Shown here: positions 27,700 through 34,386 of the stretch, in pieces | Numbering within the stretch: position 1 is the first letter of the stretch | How the letters are laid out: every line of letters begins with the position of its first letter | NCBI GenBank assembly: GCA_015146655.1 | Contig: VKHL01000223.1 | Span: forward strand, 1 to 34,386 | Origin: Ochromonas danica | Lineage: Eukaryota; Sar; Chrysophyceae; Chromulinales; Chromulinaceae | Reading direction: 5' to 3' | Length of the DNA stretch: 34,386 bases | The notes under the pieces: generated by a model | The model's database searches: none | What the model was told of the DNA's origin: nothing | What the model saw: the letters and a program-made list of their open reading frames with translations, nothing else | Made by a program: the position numbers and the translations under genes

Positions 27700-28761
27700 C
27701 GTGGTCTTCTCTTTCTTCTTTTAATTGTGGCGTTCTCAAGCATCCTCTGTCCTCTTTCCACGCAGCAGCACAGTTAAGTTAATGTCCAGTCCACTTTCCA
27801 CAGACTTTTCACTTTCCTTTTCTCAATCAATAATCCATCATGTTGACTACTTTTGATTTTGATATATACTATATCAAGTTCTCTCAATAGTAGAATGGTA
27901 AATTTTCTTCTTCGATCATGTTGTGTGCATTCAAACTTTGATTGAAAAATAGTAAATCAGGAAAAGAAATTCTTTCGTTTTTGCGACGGTGTCGTCGGAA
28001 AAATTAAGGAGAATCGAGACTGCATTGGTGCTATCACCTCTATCAATGGTTCTGGAAAGCCTCTGCGGATCACTGTTGAATGGGACAATGGTTTGGGCAG
28101 CAGCAGCTACAGTTCCAGAGCCATTGATCCTTATGTTTAGCCCAACTCTGTGGATATTCCGTCCGTCCAGCATGAGAATGCTAGTGAACATGGCCATACT
28201 TTCTCTTTCGACCAGATACGTTGTCGATGACTGTTCTTCCAAAAGTTTTGTCTCTTCTCTCCTTCCTTTCAGTCTTCATTCTTGTGCATAGTAATTTGAG
28301 AACTTTATCTCGAATTTGACTTCGACGAGACTCTTCATCACAGGAGTATTTCAAGTGTTCAAGTTTGATGTTTCTCGGGTTGAAGAACATCACCAAATCA
28401 ATTATTCTGGAATGGCCCTTTAGATAAGACCCCTTGAAAAATTTCTTGAAAAAGGCTGGAGAAATACGTATAATAAGTGATAATAGTAGTAAATAAAAAC
28501 ATGTTTAACAGATAATAACTGACCTTCTCTCAATGCACCAATTAATCTTTGGTGACTGGTTGAGATTGTCATACAAGAATCGTTGGTCTTCTCTTTATGC
28601 GACGTGCAAGGGTTGCCTTTGATCAAATATAATGGATTTCTTTATCGTTTTTAACATCTTCGTCGTCTTAATGAGTGGCGAGAAACCCGAAGAAAGCTGA
28701 GAGGTTGAAATACTCACGTCGAATATTTTTAGAATAGTTTACACCTCTCTGATTTGTACTT
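27700..28761. other. Gene-poor region with one coding-like fragment
   Basis: About 1.06 kb. The first about 200 bp should be the promoter of the Crinkler-like gene. The only coding-like piece is the fragment at 27,943-28,140, listed separately. ORFs on both strands at 27,931-28,291 are frame shadows of it. From 28,290 to 28,760 I see nothing I can support. Confidence 0.4.
27943..28140 (+). pseudogene. Fragment of a small beta-rich domain (WDNG...RAI)
   Basis: A plus-strand frame open from about 27,943 to a TAG ending at 28,140 reads DGVVGKIKENRDCIGAI, then GKPLRITVEWDNG and YSSRAIDPYV. The pattern of short strands with a central V-x-W-D-N-G resembles small SH3- or chromo-like barrels such as those at the C-termini of some protist transposases. 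There is no ATG in frame, a TGA lies just upstream, and an acceptor-like AATAG precedes it. This is either a terminal exon or a relic. The family is not established. Confidence 0.3.
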
Positions 28762-29085
28762 TTAAACCGGATATAGAAGCAATAGGAGCACAAGAATGTT
28801 GCCTCTTACCGAGGGAGGGAGGATGAGGAGAGATTGCGCTGCGCCGCGGGGACGGCAACACTGTGAGATCTTGACAGCATTGGGACCTTTCCCGTGTACC
28901 CATGCAATGAACTCAAATTTAGGCGCTTTGGGTCGCTTGGAGACTTTCACGTCTCCAGCACCCTTCATAGCAAATCCAATCTTGAAGGCATTAGGAAAGG
29001 ACTCATAAGATCCATCGATACAGAGGTATCTGGATTGTGTACTTTGGACTTGAGATTGCAGTACAGCCTGTTGCTGTTGCACCAT
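28762..29085 (-). CDS. Hypothetical protein
   Basis: A minus-strand ORF whose first ATG is at 29085-29083 (107 codons); it is open without ATG up to 29,136 (ALTDVAGLSKEA). Seen: a Gln-rich start (MVQQQQAVLQSQVQ), YLCIDGSYESFPNAFKIGFAMKG, a basic VSKRPKAPKFEFIAWVHGKG, and a C-terminal part with a hydrophobic ending. Not recognised. The composition looks like coding sequence as far as about residue 75; the last third may be intron or UTR. It could be part of a longer multi-exon gene with the next entry. Confidence 0.3.
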   Translation of the reverse strand: MVQQQQAVLQSQVQSTQSRYLCIDGSYESFPNAFKIGFAMKGAGDVKVSKRPKAPKFEFIAWVHGKGPNAVKISQCCRPRGAAQSLLILPPSVRGNILVLLLLLYPV

Positions 29086-29217
29086 AGCTTCCTTTGATAA
29101 TCCAGCGACATCAGTTAAGGCAGCTTCCCCTTCCAATCAGCAAGTCCTTCTTTACGATGTCACCACCTCTTTCAGTTGGGGAATCTTTTATTGTGTACTT
29201 CATAACTCCGCTGCGGC

Positions 29218-29350
29218 CATGTTGTTGTTGTTGCTGTTGTTGTTAGTAGTAGTAGCAGTAGTAGTAGTGTTAGTGGTAGCAGTAGTAGTGGCAGTAGTTG
29301 TGTTGCCTATTGTATTATGCTCTGCATCGGCAGCAGTAGTAGTAACAAGG
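29218..29350. repeat. Trinucleotide low-complexity tract
   Basis: Imperfect runs of GTT, GTA and GCA triplets on the plus strand (TTGTTGTTGTTGCTG, TAGTAGTAGTAGCAG and similar) cover about 130 bp. In the minus-strand unspliced frame they read Thr/Asn; in the spliced reading they are mostly 3' UTR. Confidence 0.8.
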
Positions 29351-29607
29351 TGAGCAGCAGTAGAATCCGAAGCTCTGCAGGTAGAGAATAAGGTATGAAG
29401 AGTCAGCACCACCAGCTGAAGAAGGTAGTAGTAGAAGAAGATAAAATTACCTGTCATCATCGTTAGCTTTTCTTTTGAGAAGATATTTAGCTTGATAAAG
29501 ATGACGCCTTCACTGATGGAAGATTTTCCACGCAGGTTGTGGCCCTTCTTGAAAGGCATATTTGAGACGCAATTGGTCTCTATCCCGCAAACAAAAAAGG
29601 TTTTCAT
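29307..29607 (-). CDS. Hypothetical small protein, spliced, with a hydrophobic tail
   Basis: ATG at 29607-29605. The first 52 codons look coding (MKTFFVCGIETNCVSNM, then KKGHNLRGKSS and FIKLNIFSKEK). Two readings exist. With a 76-bp intron (GTAATT at 29450 to CTGCAG at 29375) the protein is 74 residues and ends in a leucine-rich segment (LLLLTLLLLL), possibly a tail anchor. Unspliced, the frame runs to 29,200 through a Thr/Asn triplet-repeat run (29,218-29,350). I favour the spliced form but cannot prove it. No family recognised. Confidence 0.3.
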
Positions 29608-30195
29608 ATTGGAATTGTAGTCTATTTAATATAGGAACGGTCAATGAGGACTGATACCTGAGTAGATGCTAGCAATTGTGTCGCAAAAATGTCAATCCAC
29701 AAAACTTTGCGATTTTTGAGCCATTACCCAGAGCGAAGAAGAGGATTTTGAGAATTCTGCTAAGTTCTAATCCGTAAAGGAACAAATTTGCAAAATGGAA
29801 AATTTTTATCTAGTTATGAGACGTGTTATTGCTTTCGATCTGTTCATTTGAAGGTTGACAAAACCTCAACTTTGACAAAACCTCAACCACACCATATTTT
29901 TTCATGCTGAACTGCAATTTTTAACTCGAGTCAACTGGTTTTGGCTTTATATCTCAACCGATTGATGAACCATGCCATGAGCGATGATGAGTAGTGTCAG
30001 AAAGGATGATGAGTAGTGTCAGAAAGGTTGAAGGTTAGGCAACAAAACAACAAAAAGCATTTGAACAATCTCTAGACTAACAATATGACAACAGTCGACC
30101 GAGTTTTCCTAATCTAAGTGACTAATGGTCTTTATCCTAATGGACTCTATCAAGATTCTTCCCTTTCCTCTTGGAACAACCTTTGGATATGCTTC
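29608..30195. other. Non-coding region with a 17-bp repeat doublet
   Basis: About 590 bp with no gene. It holds the doublet at 29,855-29,888 (listed separately) and a repeated phrase GATGATGAGTAGTGTCAGAAAGG around 29,985-30,027. Confidence 0.45.
29855..29888. repeat. Doublet of a 17-bp unit, left copy
   Basis: Two head-to-tail copies of TTGACAAAACCTCAAC[TC] at 29,855-29,871 and 29,872-29,888. A second doublet of the same unit and period lies at 31,790-31,823 in the same orientation, on the other side of the degraded ORF. Confidence 0.85.
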
Positions 30196-31437
30196 TCAAG
30201 GCTCTTCTGGCACTCCCCCTTTCCACATAAAATGGACACACATTTGTTGGAACAGCTTCCATTCTTTCAAGTTAGAATCCATTTCTAAGGCTACGAAGCA
30301 CCCTGAATCACTGCTGGTGCGCTTCTTCTTGAGATTTGCAACCTTGGAAAGATAACTGAACTCAGGCAACTGATTCCTCAAATCTCGCTGAGCTATCCTC
30401 GCCTCTTTCAGCACTTTCGCCTCCTCTTCCTTTCCCATCTTCTCCTTTACGGCATCGAGAAATTGTGTGTTGTTTCCCCATATCGCTCTTTTATTGGAAA
30501 TGGATTGCTCTGAACGATCAGTGCCAGGTGGAAAGGTAATTGATATCTCGTTTCTCCGAAAGGAATCTTCAATTACCAGGCCAGTCACCTCCCCTCTCGT
30601 TTTCACTATGTTCGGCAATGCGGGAATTACCTCTTCTAAGATTTGTTGATACAATTCTTGATATTCTTCCTTGAAAGGATCGTTTCAACACTGAATCGGA
30701 CATAACCCCCAATCTTCCATCCTAGCTACAAAATCTGAGGTTGAAATGCTTGACCGATTAGACTCTCAATGTGCAATATGAACTTGCTAAAGGTTTGGAA
30801 AGCAGGCTGTTCCATGTTGCATTTGCGCATCTCCTGGAGAAGATGCTTTATCTCTTCTGACGGCTCCGCAGGTTCGTTGTAGCGATAGCGAGAGGATCGA
30901 ACAGTGCTGTATGAAACTTTAAGACAAGGGGATACGTAAGAAATATAGTTGCAGCACAAGAAATGTAATTCTTAAAGTAGTTTAGAGCATTCTGTCGAGC
31001 AATAGTTTGCTCGGATCCCATCACAGACTGCAAATCACATATGGCCAATCGCGTTGCGCGACACGATACTTCCACAGGTTCGAGTCCTCTTTTCTCTCGT
31101 AGAGTGTTAATGATTTCTGGAAGTTCATTTTGTTGGACGCAGTTAGCTTCTAAGGCTCTCTTCGCGACGATTTCAGTGACGTCATTTGCAACAGATTTCG
31201 GAGTGATCAAAGGACGCCCAATAGTCGGTTTGGGATCCAAATTTTGCAACGATCTTTCTTTGGCTGTAGTAAGAGATCTTCTATCAACATTGGCCAATCA
31301 AGCAGCCTCTCGAATGCTGTGGCTATTCAACAATCCGAGTCTTTTGGCAGTCGCTCCTCTAAGGAAGCCATTTGTGATGCTTTTAGTCTTTTTTCTTGCC
31401 GATTTCACGGTGAACCCTAATGAAATCAAGTTTTAGA
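30196..31437 (-). pseudogene. Degraded transposon-like coding sequence, family unknown
   Basis: Successive minus-strand pieces read as one broken protein. Seen: about 31,420-31,301 gives a basic HTH-like part (FLRGATAKRLGLLNSHSI), interrupted by TGA at 31,300-31,298. About 31,297-30,960 gives NLDPKPTIGRPLITPKSV, ALEANCVQQNELPEIINTL and NALNYFKNYIS. After a frame change (a roughly 45-bp intron ending CTTAAAG fits), about 30,920-30,726 gives SSRYRYNEPAEPSEEIKHLL. After further stops, 30,695-30,196 gives YQQILEEVIPALPNIV, FLDAVKEKMGKEEEAKVL and a Cys/His/Lys-rich end. Other genes here use TGA as a stop, so recoding is unlikely. The basic HTH plus GRP-like phrase suggests a transposon protein, but I saw no DDE catalytic block. 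Confidence 0.5.
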
Positions 31438-31719
31438 TATATTTCAAAAGAAATCTGAGCAAAAATGATTGAATCTACCTCGAAATCAAGAAGTTGAGTG
31501 GTACGTCCTTTTTGTCACTGGTACGTGGTTTCGGTGTCGAGCAGAGTATGTGGCAAAACCAGGCAAAATGGCTAAACCCGCAAAACGGCTGTTGGTGGAA
31601 AACAAGGATGAATACCGATTGCATTCTTAATTCTAGATATGGCCCGCCTTCTCTCGTTCCAAAATGCTCTACAAAACTGCAAAAATGCAAAATACAAAGT
31701 GAAGTTAACGTTACAAATT

Positions 31720-31777
31720 GCAAGAAATCGCATTTCCACGCGTTTTCCGCAAGAAATCGCATTTCCACGCGTTTTCC
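31720..31777. repeat. 29-bp perfect tandem duplication
   Basis: 31,720-31,748 and 31,749-31,777 are identical (each begins GCAAGAAATCGC and ends CGCGTTTTCC). Confidence 0.95.
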
Positions 31778-31789
31778 GTCTTCCAGTGC

Positions 31790-31823
31790 TTGACAAAACC
31801 TCGGTTTTGACAAAACTCCGGGG
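31790..31823. repeat. Doublet of a 17-bp unit, right copy
   Basis: TTGACAAAACCTCGGTT (31,790-31,806) is followed by TTGACAAAACTCCGGGG (31,807-31,823). Same unit start, period and orientation as the doublet at 29,855-29,888. Confidence 0.85.
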
Positions 31824-31964
31824 ACACCGCACCCAATTCAAACTCAAATAAATTTCATTTCTATAGTCCTATTGACCGCAATAACCACTGTAAAGGCTTT
31901 AAAAATGCTCGAAAATGATGAAAGTAATGTTATTATGCTGGCAACAGGCAAAAACTGCAACTAA

Positions 31965-32365
31965 AAATGTCTTTGTGCATCATTAGATGAAGAAGTACTG
32001 GAAATCCCAGCCAGGCGCTTTGCAAAATTCCAAGAATATGATCAAGCTGACTGGGAAGCCTACTGGAAAGACATCAGAGCTTATGAAGAAGAACTGGCCA
32101 AAAGTAGCGGTAAAAAGGAAAAGGAAGGTGGCGCTGCCACACTAGCGAAACCACCAGCGCCACAGATAAAATCAAAAATTGGACCCTATAAAATCATTAT
32201 GCCGAAAGAATATGAACAAGAACGCATAAATGCATTGAGAAATGAACAAAAATATCATGACGATAAAAAGGCCATGTTTTCAGACATGTTAACATTTCTT
32301 GATGGACCATTGAGAAGCGCGGTCATGAACGACCAAAATTACCAAAGAGCGAAAATGAAAGATGA
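31965..32365 (+). pseudogene. Ty1/copia-like retrotransposon gag, N-terminal fragment
   Basis: An open plus-strand frame from 31,965 (behind a TAA) to the break near 32,365. It reads ARRFAKFQEYDQADWEAYW, an acidic/Lys-rich linker, then PKEYEQERINAL, DMLTFLDGPLRSAVM and QRAKMKDD. There is no ATG before 32,199, so the start is missing or lies in an upstream exon. It resembles the helical N-terminal part of gag and is continued, after an insertion and in another frame, from about 32,707. The insertion carries permease sequence. Confidence 0.5.
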
Positions 32366-32583
32366 CGTGAAGTGTTGCTGGGATGGTGACAAGACTCACC
32401 TTTGTTCCAGATAATCACTTGCTTGCCATTCATGATACAGAGTCCTGTCAAGCAGTAAAGACAGTTAGTCCAAATAGAGTCTCAACTGTACATGCTCAGA
32501 TTACCCAATGCGTAAATGAAGAGTGATCCTGACTTGATATGGAGATGGAAGCTTTTTCTTGCAGCTTGCTTGATTGCGTTCAT
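32366..32583 (-). pseudogene. Inserted 5' fragment of a second APC permease gene
   Basis: Minus strand, joined in frame: exon-1-like 32583-32505 (ATG at 32583; MNAIKQAARKS ... SGSLFIYALG), donor GTAATC, acceptor GACAG, exon-2-like 32444-32400, then donor GTGAG and 33 bp of intron 2, where the copy stops abruptly. Exon 2 encodes the same first membrane segment as the permease at the window's left edge. 32,366-32,442 matches 197-273 at 76 of 77 positions, whereas exon 1 and intron 1 are clearly diverged. No later exons follow because gag sequence adjoins. It is therefore a truncated gene start, probably with its promoter region (32,584 to about 32,706), lying antisense inside gag. Confidence 0.8.
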
Positions 32584-32706
32584 GTCTACGGGATATGCAA
32601 GAACGAAGTAACCGTTAATCGAAGGATGATGGCTTGTCTTGGTGAATGGAATGGAATGGATGGGATCTCATGGCAAGGAGGATGGAAAGGTGAAGGCGTT
32701 TATTCG
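32584..32706. other. Probable promoter or 5' flank carried with the permease fragment
   Basis: About 120 bp between the permease-like ATG (minus strand) and the point where gag-like coding resumes. The plus-strand frame is open but reads low-complexity Gly/Trp/Met (GEWNGMDGISWQGG) unlike gag. The exact right junction cannot be set by eye. Confidence 0.4.
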
Positions 32707-34011
32707 ATGTATGTTGCATTATCCGAATGGTTCGGCCTACAACAAAAGGAGACAACCAGAGAATCATATGTGCAGTATTGTGACGACTACCTTAAATCAA
32801 TTGAAAAATTAGAACGAATATCGAACCATGACCCGCAGATATTGAAAGAAGCATTATTCAATGTTAAATTTGTGGTAGGATTACAACAAAGCATGTTTCA
32901 AACGACTATTGACGAACTGAGCGAAATGACAGATTGGACTGACTATAGAAGCCTCATGACAAAATTAGGCTCGAAACTGAACATGGCGCATGGATTGAAA
33001 AACGTCCTTGCAACAGCAAAAACGAATACTGAAGGAGTCATCACCGCGGATGCGATGAGAGCTGATGACAGAAGATCGAACCTGAGACCACGAAGAACGT
33101 GTTTTAACTGTGGAAGAACGACTAACCACATGTCCCCAGATTGCCCTGAACCCCCTACAACTTGCCGAAAGTGTGGAGAAAAAGGACACATGCAAGACTT
33201 TTGTGATGCTATCAACAAAACAACTGATGAGACACGACGACCCCGACGAATTGACAATTATTACGAAAATAAATATGAACGAAAGCCACGTTTACAAGAT
33301 CGATACGTTAAAAGATCAAATAAATTTATGAAAGCAAAAAGCGCCGATATGAAGACAAACGATGAAAATGAAAATTATTATTACGTGGATGATGACTATG
33401 ATGATGATCATCACCACGCAACAGAAGACGATGACAACGACGACGAAGAACTCAATTATTATTCAAACACCACGCAGAGTCGCTGCATGCAGATGTGGGA
33501 AAACATCACTGTCATGCGCAGCACGACGACCCCACACGGTCATGTCGTCGACAACGAACTATTCGCCATTGACAGTGCATGCATTGGAGCAGGGCACATG
33601 GTGCGTGACGAATCTCTCTTATCTTACAAAGACGACTCTGCTACCATGAAAATTCAAGGATATGACGGAGAGTCTAAAACCACCTATGCTGTTGGCACAG
33701 TAAAAGGACTAGGAAAAGCAGCCGTAGTACCGAATGCGCCCAACAACCTCATCAATTTGCGCAAATTATGCCATGATATTGAAGGCACATATGAAGGAAA
33801 TGCAAATATGATCACCATTTTTGATAAAAATGGGAATGTCTATGCAGTGGGTGAAGACCATGGTGACGGATTCCTATCCACGCGGTACAAAGACATCAAG
33901 CCTCACCTCACGCCGAATAATGATACCCCTCTACCACAACCAGCCACTTTTATTGGCAGGTGTGGCAGGAACATCCTGCTGTATTACATATTAGCTTACC
34001 ACACACCATAA
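32707..34011 (+). pseudogene. Ty1/copia-like gag-protease, C-terminal fragment without pol
   Basis: Seen: gag helices (YVALSEWFGLQQKE, YCDDYLKSIEKLERI); two zinc knuckles, CFNCGRTTNHMSPDC (33,100-33,144) and CRKCGEKGHMQDFC (33,163-33,204); and a basic then Asp/His-rich spacer. An aspartic-protease motif follows, FAIDSACIGAGHMV (Asp at 33,571), with VGTVKGLGKAAVVPNAPNNLINLRKL. Established: CCHC knuckles followed by a DSG/DSA-type protease with 'N-L-[IL]-S/N-L' is the Ty1/copia order gag-PR-IN-RT-RH. Here the frame stops at 34,009-34,011 shortly after the protease, and no integrase or RT sequence follows in the remaining 375 bp. The element is 3'-truncated as well as interrupted by the permease fragment, so it is not autonomous. 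Confidence 0.75.
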
Positions 34012-34386
34012 CAATAGCTAACACTCAACACTCTCTGTAACACAACCTAATAAATAACATCATCATCAACTATATGTTTGGCCACAGTGATATCACTAGG
34101 TTTTCTTTTATATTTTTAAGACAAAATTAAATGTCTATTATTAATGCATAAAATTATCGGAAAGAACGGTAAAAAAATTTCCTGAAGAAATTGCTGAAGA
34201 TCGCGGTTGATCTGACGAAAGATACTTCTTCCAATATTAACGAAGAAGAACCGCTCTTTAAAAATTTTGAAGATCAAAAAGTTTGCAATATTACTATCTT
34301 CAAGGTTCCCATTCCTTGAAGGTTTGTATTATAAGACCATTATGGTCGTGAAGGCCATTGTCCAAGTTGAAGACATTGACGACGGC
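34012..34386. other. AT-rich right edge
   Basis: No supported gene. A short frame near 34,215-34,319 reads SSNINEEEPLFKNFEDQ and another runs off the right edge (MVVKAIVQVEDIDDG). Either could be an exon of a gene outside the window. No LTR was recognised. Confidence 0.3.

Larger units (their letters stand above)
31438..31964. other. Non-coding region with short tandem repeats
   Basis: About 525 bp before the gag fragment. ORFs on both strands (31,475-31,851) overlap each other and run through repeats, so I do not call them genes. It holds a 29-bp tandem duplication (31,720-31,777) and the second 17-bp doublet (31,790-31,823). Confidence 0.5.

Noticed and set aside
31060-31100. tRNA T-arm-like sequence (GGTTCGAGTCC)
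   Set aside because: It lies antisense within the degraded coding sequence. I could not find a matching acceptor stem, D-arm and anticodon arm around it, and the T-stem pairs only 4 of 5.
31475-31851. ORFs on both strands upstream of gag
   Set aside because: They overlap each other, run through a 29-bp tandem repeat and the 17-bp doublet, and the repeated peptide phrases follow from the DNA repeats.
32539-32706. N-terminus of the long plus-strand ORF as a genuine gag start
   Set aside because: Most of it is the complement of the permease exon 1 and its flank. Gag-like sequence begins only around 32,707.

Overview
This looks like nuclear DNA of a protist, most likely a stramenopile and perhaps a chrysophyte-like flagellate. 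The evidence is indirect. Genes are interrupted by short GT-AG introns of about 60-120 bp, and the products are typically eukaryotic: CK2 beta, a PIRH2-type E3 ligase, an SMPD4 homologue, a PH-RasGAP and an RNase P/MRP subunit. Two secreted SBBP-repeat proteins lie in the accessory half, and the longer one carries the Pro/Thr/Ser-rich 'PT-PS' linkers common in stramenopiles. No operons, tRNAs, rRNAs or CRISPR arrays were seen. All splice sites are read by eye.

The left half (about 1-18,200) is a dense housekeeping block with genes on both strands. In order: the 5' end of an APC-type permease (-, running off the left edge); an RPR2/RPP21-type RNase P subunit (+); a small protein with about 20-residue DG-x-G repeats that looks like a beta-solenoid (+); an F-box/LRR-like protein (-); CK2 beta (+, 3 exons); an SMPD4 homologue (-, 4 exons); a CHY-CTCHY-RING ligase with an inserted domain (+); a permuted SAM methyltransferase (-); a PH-RasGAP (+, 4 exons); a GT92-like glycosyltransferase (+, 2 exons); and a small EF-hand-like protein with a microtubule-inner-protein-like tail (+, 2 exons).

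The right half (about 18,200-34,386) is accessory and rearranged. It has two paralogous SBBP-repeat proteins (-). The upstream copy has lost its C-terminal tail through a frameshift and shuffled copies of the 3' flank. A 155-bp element with perfect 33-bp inverted arms follows, then a poorly understood membrane-protein gene (+). Next is a Crinkler/RHS-type P-loop NTPase-nuclease (-) with a signal peptide and a nuclear localisation signal assembled across its only intron. Beyond it lie a degraded transposon-like ORF between two doublets of a 17-bp repeat and a broken Ty1/copia-like gag-protease.

The most striking structural observation links the two ends. The gag gene is interrupted by the 5' part (exon 1, intron 1, exon 2, start of intron 2) of a paralogue of the permease at the left edge. 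A 77-bp block is nearly identical between the two places, 32 kb apart. The strongest candidate for unusual biology is the Crinkler-like protein.
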